Assembly (NCBI GenBank): GCA_965232485.1
Contig: OZ246975.1
Span: 310,001 to 374,000 of the forward strand
DNA length: 64,000 bases
Reading direction: 5' to 3'
DNA from: VXPQ01 sp965232485
GTDB taxonomy: Bacteria; Bacteroidota; Rhodothermia; Rhodothermales; VXPQ01
The translations under genes and the position numbers were made by a program. Positions 60,359-64,000 of this stretch are shown piece after piece. Every line of letters begins with the position of its first letter. Position 1 is the first letter of the stretch. A model generated the notes under the pieces. The model was not told where the DNA came from and searched no databases. It saw only the letters and a program-made list of their open reading frames with translations.

Positions 60359-60730
60359 CTATAGCTGCGTGATGAAGGCGATAATCACGCCTGCCGCGGC
60401 GGCCACTATGCCCGCAACGCCTATTCCCGCGCCCACAATCCATTTTATAAGATCGGTCTTGGCGGCGTTGATTTCGGCGCGTACGAAGTTTATTTCGGCG
60501 CGCACGAAGTTTTCCGACGCGGCTTTTTCCTGTACAGTGTCGATTTTGCCAGCCATCTTCAGGTATTCCGTTAACGCCTGCATCGCCTCCGCGTCGTCCG
60601 CAAGGCCGGACGGAGTTTCCGCTTGGGAGGCTATGCGTTCCCGTGCTTCAGCGGTCAACCGCTCCCGTATCTCGACGGCAAGCCGATTACATGCTTCGGC
60701 GATTTCCGGAGCGATTTCCGCGGTTTTCAT
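60359..60730 (-). CDS. Small coiled-coil membrane protein, tandem copy A
   Basis: A 123-aa protein (MKTAEIAPEIAEACNRLAVE). Residues 1-~90 are highly charged and helical, ending in the heptad-like repeat FVRAEIN-FVRAEIN-AAKTDL (two VRAEIN units). The end is a single hydrophobic segment (WIVGAGIGVAGIVAAAAGVIIAF). This is the plan of DUF1640/CCDC90-like coiled-coil membrane proteins, though family assignment is tentative. It is a near copy of the gene at 60989-61381. Function unknown. Confidence 0.75.
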   Translation of the reverse strand: MKTAEIAPEIAEACNRLAVEIRERLTAEARERIASQAETPSGLADDAEAMQALTEYLKMAGKIDTVQEKAASENFVRAEINFVRAEINAAKTDLIKWIVGAGIGVAGIVAAAAGVIIAFITQL

Positions 60731-60781
60731 GGAGTATGGTATATGATACGGATTTCGGCGGAAAATTCAATGGCCAAACCG

Positions 60782-60810
60782 GGCGCCGCCCCCGGATGAG
60801 GGGCGGCGCC
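60782..60810. other. Perfect 11-bp GC hairpin upstream of copy A
   Basis: Arms GGCGCCGCCCC (60782-60792) and GGGGCGGCGCC (60800-60810) around the loop CGGATGA. It lies 52 bases upstream of the copy A start on the minus strand. No U-run follows on either strand, so a classical terminator is unlikely. The same hairpin is at 61433-61461. Confidence 0.6.
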
Positions 60811-60988
60811 GGTCCAGCCTTGACGCAGACATCATGACCGATGCACCCCTATAGACACACAACATGACCGAATATAACCCGCTCGCAAATTTTTTATATG
60901 GTTGCCGTTGCGGGCCCCTTCGATCAAAGTGTTTGCGCGGGCGAAGCGTCAGCCGTTGGTTCCTCGCTATTCCTGCGCGACGCGTCCA

Positions 60989-61381
60989 CTATAGCTGCGT
61001 GATGAAGGCGATAATCACGCCTGCCGCAGCGGCCACTATGCCCGCAACGCCTATTCCCGCGCCAACAATCCATTTTACAAGATCGGTCTTGGCGGCGTTG
61101 ATTTCGGCGCGCACAGCGTTTATTTCGATGCGTACAGCGTTTATTTCGGCGCGTACGAAGTTTTCCGACGCGGCCTTTTCCTGTACAGTGTCGATTTTGT
61201 CAGCCATGTTCAGGTATTCCTTTAACGCCTGCATCGCCTCCGCGTCGTCCGCAAGGCCGGACGGAGTTTCCGCTTGGGAGGCTATGCGTTCCCGTGCTTC
61301 AGCGGTCAACCGCTCCCGTATCTGGACGGCAAGCCGATTCCATGCTTCGGCGATTTCCGGAGCGATTTCCGCGGTTTTCAT
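60989..61381 (-). CDS. Small coiled-coil membrane protein, tandem copy B
   Basis: A 130-aa near copy of the gene at 60359-60730. It has three heptad-like units (FVRAEIN-AVRIEIN-AVRAEIN) instead of two, so it is 7 residues longer. The C-terminal transmembrane helix (WIVGAGIGVAGIVAAAAGVIIAF) is identical in sequence apart from a Val/Ile change just before it. Preserved frame and mostly conservative changes (for example TEYLKMAGKID versus KEYLNMADKID) suggest that both copies are kept as coding genes. Confidence 0.78.
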   Translation of the reverse strand: MKTAEIAPEIAEAWNRLAVQIRERLTAEARERIASQAETPSGLADDAEAMQALKEYLNMADKIDTVQEKAASENFVRAEINAVRIEINAVRAEINAAKTDLVKWIVGAGIGVAGIVAAAAGVIIAFITQL

Positions 61382-61432
61382 GGAGTATGGTATATGATAC
61401 GGATTCCGGCGGAAAATTCAATGGCCGAACCG

Positions 61433-61461
61433 GGCGCCGCCCCCGGATGAGGGGCGGCGCC
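61433..61461. other. Perfect 11-bp GC hairpin upstream of copy B
   Basis: Arms 61433-61443 and 61451-61461 (GGCGCCGCCCC/GGGGCGGCGCC), 52 bases upstream of the copy B start on the minus strand: the same distance as for copy A. The third array copy (60150-60179) has a damaged left arm (GGACGCCGCTCC). Confidence 0.6.
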
Positions 61462-61626
61462 GGCCCAGCCTTGACGCAGACATCATGACCGATGCGCCCC
61501 TATAGACACACAATATGGCCGAATATAACCCGCTCGCGAAAAAAAAAATTATGGCGACGAACAGAAGGCTCTGCGTCGCTTTTCCAGAAACCGTTCCAGC
61601 AAAGGGACGTACAAGGCGCCTTTTCC

Positions 61627-61699
<73 letters not shown>

Positions 61700-61934
61700 C
61701 TGCTCGCCGGACCCGCCTCTCGCTATGTTTCCGGCCTTGCCGGGCGATTTGCGGGAGCGGTCTTCTTTTTCGTTAGAAAGCGGACGTTATTCGTCCGACG
61801 CGTCAAGGGCTTGCAACGTGTCCGGCGGGGCGACGGGAAAACGATCCAGGGCGACGCCGTCAGCGCGTCCATGTTTCCATATGGTTTCAGCGCCAATCCT
61901 CCCCTTGACGCCTGTTCTTGAAAATAACAACGCC

Positions 61935-63149
61935 ATGACCGTCCCGCTGCTTCGCATCTTGCTCGGAATCTTTGTGCTTACGCCGTTTCTGGCGGGCGCC
62001 GCCGCGGCGCAAACCGTACAAATCGGAGGACGAACCTTCATAGATTATTTTTACCGGCTCGGCGGTGGCGATAACGAGATATCGTATTGGCAAAGCCCCT
62101 CCGAGAGCATTTGGGATTTCGACAGTGACGGAGTTCCCGACAAAGCCGTCCATGGATTCGCGTACCGGAGGATGTATCTGACGGCGGATGCTACGATCTC
62201 CGAGCGTTTCAAGGCTCGCTTTCGTCTGGACGCCAAGGATAAATATATTGCGGACGAACTGCGAATTCCGTTTGTGAAGGATCTCTGGATCGATTGGAAC
62301 TATGCGGGCGAGCATTCCGCCCGGGTGGGCATTATGCCGACTCCCGCGTTCGAATTGACGGAACGTTTTTGGGGATTTCGCAGTCTGGAAAAGAACGTTC
62401 TGGATGCGCAAGGGGTCAACGCGTCCCGCGATTTCGGAATTCGGTTCGATGGGCCCGTTCCGGTAGGCAACGACCTGATTCGATACGCCGGCATGGTAGC
62501 CAACGGCGATCCGCCGCGTAGTCATTTGTCCATCGGAGGAGAGGCGCAACCGGAATACGACAAGTACAAGCGGGGGTATGCCCGAATCTCGATTCATCCC
62601 ACCGACAAACTGATTTTTTCGGCAGGAGCGGATTACAGGAAATACTCGTATCAGCACGTTATAGGCGGAGAGATTTACGCAGGGCCCGCTTACCGCGCGA
62701 CGCGGATGTCCGTGTTCGGGGGATATGCAGGGGGCATGGGGCGGTTCGGCGCGGAAGCCTTTCTGCATCGCTTGACTATGGAGTGGGAAAACGCGTACTC
62801 GAAACGCGCAGAAAATGAGGCTGGATATATAGAATTGCAACGGTACGACCCGACGTTGCGCAAGGCCGGCGTCAGTGTGTTCGGATCGTTCAAGATTAAT
62901 CCGATGCTGGAATTCACAGGCCGGTTCGACCTGGTTAACGAGCAGTTCGCTGAAGGCGAGGACATCATGCTTGACGAAACGCTGATCGTGGCGGGGATGG
63001 CTATTTCGCCCCACGAAAACGTGCGCATCATTCCCAATCTGTGGTGGTTCGGCGCGGATTTCCGGGACGATGATTTCGACTACGGCGCCGAATTCGTCGG
63101 CAAACAAAACAATCGGATGCTTCGCATTACGTTCGAGGCGTCGTTTTAA
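61935..63149 (+). CDS. Outer-membrane porin, OprO/OprP-like beta-barrel
   Basis: A 404-aa protein with a signal peptide (LLRILLGIFVLTPFLAGAAAAQ). The mature part alternates polar and aromatic residues in many strands (RTFIDYFYRLGG, ARFRLDAKDKYIADEL, LWIDWNYAGEHSARVGIMPTPAFE) and ends with a C-terminal Phe (LRITFEASF), the outer-membrane insertion signal. GIMPTPAFELTERFWGFRSLEK resembles the phosphate-selective porin O/P family; the ligand is not certain. The frame is open upstream to 61668 across tRNA-Phe, so ATG 61935 is chosen. Confidence 0.83.
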   Translation: MTVPLLRILLGIFVLTPFLAGAAAAQTVQIGGRTFIDYFYRLGGGDNEISYWQSPSESIWDFDSDGVPDKAVHGFAYRRMYLTADATISERFKARFRLDAKDKYIADELRIPFVKDLWIDWNYAGEHSARVGIMPTPAFELTERFWGFRSLEKNVLDAQGVNASRDFGIRFDGPVPVGNDLIRYAGMVANGDPPRSHLSIGGEAQPEYDKYKRGYARISIHPTDKLIFSAGADYRKYSYQHVIGGEIYAGPAYRATRMSVFGGYAGGMGRFGAEAFLHRLTMEWENAYSKRAENEAGYIELQRYDPTLRKAGVSVFGSFKINPMLEFTGRFDLVNEQFAEGEDIMLDETLIVAGMAISPHENVRIIPNLWWFGADFRDDDFDYGAEFVGKQNNRMLRITFEASF

Positions 63150-63210
63150 CACGCGCCGCATAACGCGCCCGCCCGGGCGTCCTCGCCCTTCGAGAATCTG
63201 CTGCTCGTCG

Positions 63211-64000
63211 CTATTCGTTGCCGCGGGCGCCCCACATCAGTTTGGAGCGAAGCGTCTGGAAGTAGTGCTGCCCGGAGAGTTTTACGAGGCGCACCCGGTG
63301 ATCGGCCTTGGCGAACCGGAACGTTACGAGACGCTCCCCGGGGTCGAAGGGCCGGCTGTGGCCATCGAATCCCAGTACGTACGGCGTGTCGTCGCTGGAT
63401 ATTTCGGCCTCAATAACCGAATCGGCGGGCAGCACGACGGGGCGGACCGTAAGGCTGTGCGGCGCAAGCGGGGACAGAATGAACACTTCGCTTCCGGGAA
63501 CCACGATCGGGCCGCCTGCGGACATTGAGTAGGCGGTCGAGCCGGTCGGGGTGGCGACGATCAGCCCGTCGGCCCAGTAGTCGTTCAGGCGTACGCCGTC
63601 TACGGTCACGCGGATGGAGATGAGTCCCGCCGAGCCGCTTCGCTCCAGCACGAATTCGTTCAACGCCCAGTATGCCTGGTTGTCGTCCGGGGTTTGCACC
63701 CGGGCCGCCAGGGGAAGGCGCTCCTCGATCCGACAGGCGCCTCGTTCGATAGATCGAATCGCGTCCCGAACTTGCGTTACTTCGATATCGGCCAGAAACC
63801 CCAGTCGTCCGATATTGATTCCGAGGATGGGAGTTCCGTGCGTTCCGGCTTCCTGGGCGCTCGTCAGCAGGGTGCCGTCGCCGCCGAACGACAGGATCAT
63901 GTCGGATTCTTGCGCCAGATCGGGCGTAGCGACGGATTGGCAGAGCGCGGCGTCCAGCAGGTTGCGTTCCGCCAGACCGTCCGCCACATCGCTATTCAAC
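63211..64000 (-). CDS. nadK: NAD kinase (cut by window end)
   Basis: Phosphorylates NAD+ to NADP+. About 262 aa are visible. SDMILSFGGDGTLLTSAQEAG is the GGDG active-site motif, then GINIGRLGFLADI, LNEFVLERSGSAGLISIRV, DGLIVATPTGSTAYSMSAGGPIVVPGSE and SLTVRPVVLPADSVIE. The visible N-terminus (MNSDVADGLAERN) is ~60 residues into a normal NadK, so the true start lies beyond 64000. Confidence 0.93.
   Translation of the reverse strand, partial: LNSDVADGLAERNLLDAALCQSVATPDLAQESDMILSFGGDGTLLTSAQEAGTHGTPILGINIGRLGFLADIEVTQVRDAIRSIERGACRIEERLPLAARVQTPDDNQAYWALNEFVLERSGSAGLISIRVTVDGVRLNDYWADGLIVATPTGSTAYSMSAGGPIVVPGSEVFILSPLAPHSLTVRPVVLPADSVIEAEISSDDTPYVLGFDGHSRPFDPGERLVTFRFAKADHRVRLVKLSGQHYFQTLRSKLMWGARGNE

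Larger units (their letters stand above)
60137..61540. repeat. Tandem array: two full ~630-650 bp units plus a partial third
   Basis: Units start at 60137, 60768 and 61419 with CAATGRCCRAACCGG. Each contains a GC-rich hairpin, a conserved non-coding block (GACATCATGACCGATGCRCCC, CTATAGACACA, CGAATATAACCCG) and, in units 1 and 2, a minus-strand coiled-coil gene. The second spacing is 20 bases longer, matching an extra seven-codon repeat in gene 2 with a 1-base difference elsewhere. Unit 3 stops at a run of A before tRNA-Phe. Confidence 0.85.

Noticed and set aside
60782..60810. Rho-independent terminator
   Set aside because: The hairpin is strong but has no T-run on either side, and it lies upstream of a gene rather than directly after one.
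60137..61540. CRISPR-like repeat structure
   Set aside because: The repeats are ~630-650 bp units that contain genes, with no short regular repeats, spacers or cas genes.

Overview
The window is GC-rich DNA from a free-living bacterium. It carries a secreted Calx-beta-type protein with a 'YPNPFNP...GVYFYRL' sorting tail, hslVU, mreBC, a TamB-like protein, an OprP-like porin, and many genes without a clear Shine-Dalgarno sequence. I infer a member of the Bacteroidota/Rhodothermota group, probably Rhodothermales-like; this is not proven by the sequence alone. No rRNA, CRISPR array, transposase or phage gene was seen. Two tRNA genes are present (Asp-GTC and Phe-GAA).

Layout. 0-16.7 kb is a housekeeping block: tamB-like (cut by the window start), aroB, a lipoprotein, a DegP/HtrA protease, fumC, panC, panD, 3-hydroxyacyl-CoA dehydrogenase, phoH, dapF, a PpiD-like foldase, an M90 peptidase, rplU-rpmA, an FAH-family enzyme, greA and a bacilliredoxin. 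16.7-29.6 kb is an almost unbroken minus-strand run. In transcription order it holds ldcA, purN, purH, mreB, mreC, dacB, hslV, a NYN-domain protein, hslU, a FemAB/GNAT-like protein and a polysaccharide flippase. 29.9-32.5 kb holds the secreted sorting-tail protein and a WbqC-family protein.

32.6-44.5 kb is a plus-strand cluster of mostly exported proteins: a SGNH hydrolase, a beta-propeller/HEAT protein fused to an azurin-like copper domain, a cytochrome c fused to a second propeller, a ThuA-like protein, a TolB-propeller/PHP-like hydrolase and a TIM-barrel isomerase. The same theme resumes at 51.7-56.8 kb with two more TIM-barrel epimerases, an alpha/beta hydrolase, a ribulokinase and an L-ribulose-5-phosphate 4-epimerase. 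I read the two parts as one carbohydrate-catabolism locus: periplasmic oxidation feeding electrons through copper and haem domains, then cytosolic isomerisation and phosphorylation.

Between those parts, 44.6-51.5 kb is an accessory defence island with a visibly more AT-rich core. It carries a HicA-like two-gene module, remnants of Uma2-family genes, a Fic-family gene broken by an in-frame amber codon, a duplicated promoter block and a McrBC restriction system. 56.9-64.0 kb has NfeD/SPFH membrane proteins, glycerate kinase, tRNA-Asp, a tandem duplication of a small coiled-coil membrane-protein gene, tRNA-Phe, a porin and NAD kinase (cut by the window end).

The most unusual structures are a dispersed hairpin element of about 38 bp with at least seven intergenic copies, the tandem coiled-coil gene array, the Fic promoter duplication with co-varying inverted repeats, the azurin fusion, and an hslV-NYN-hslU gene order with three 10-bp-phased TATCAG boxes upstream.
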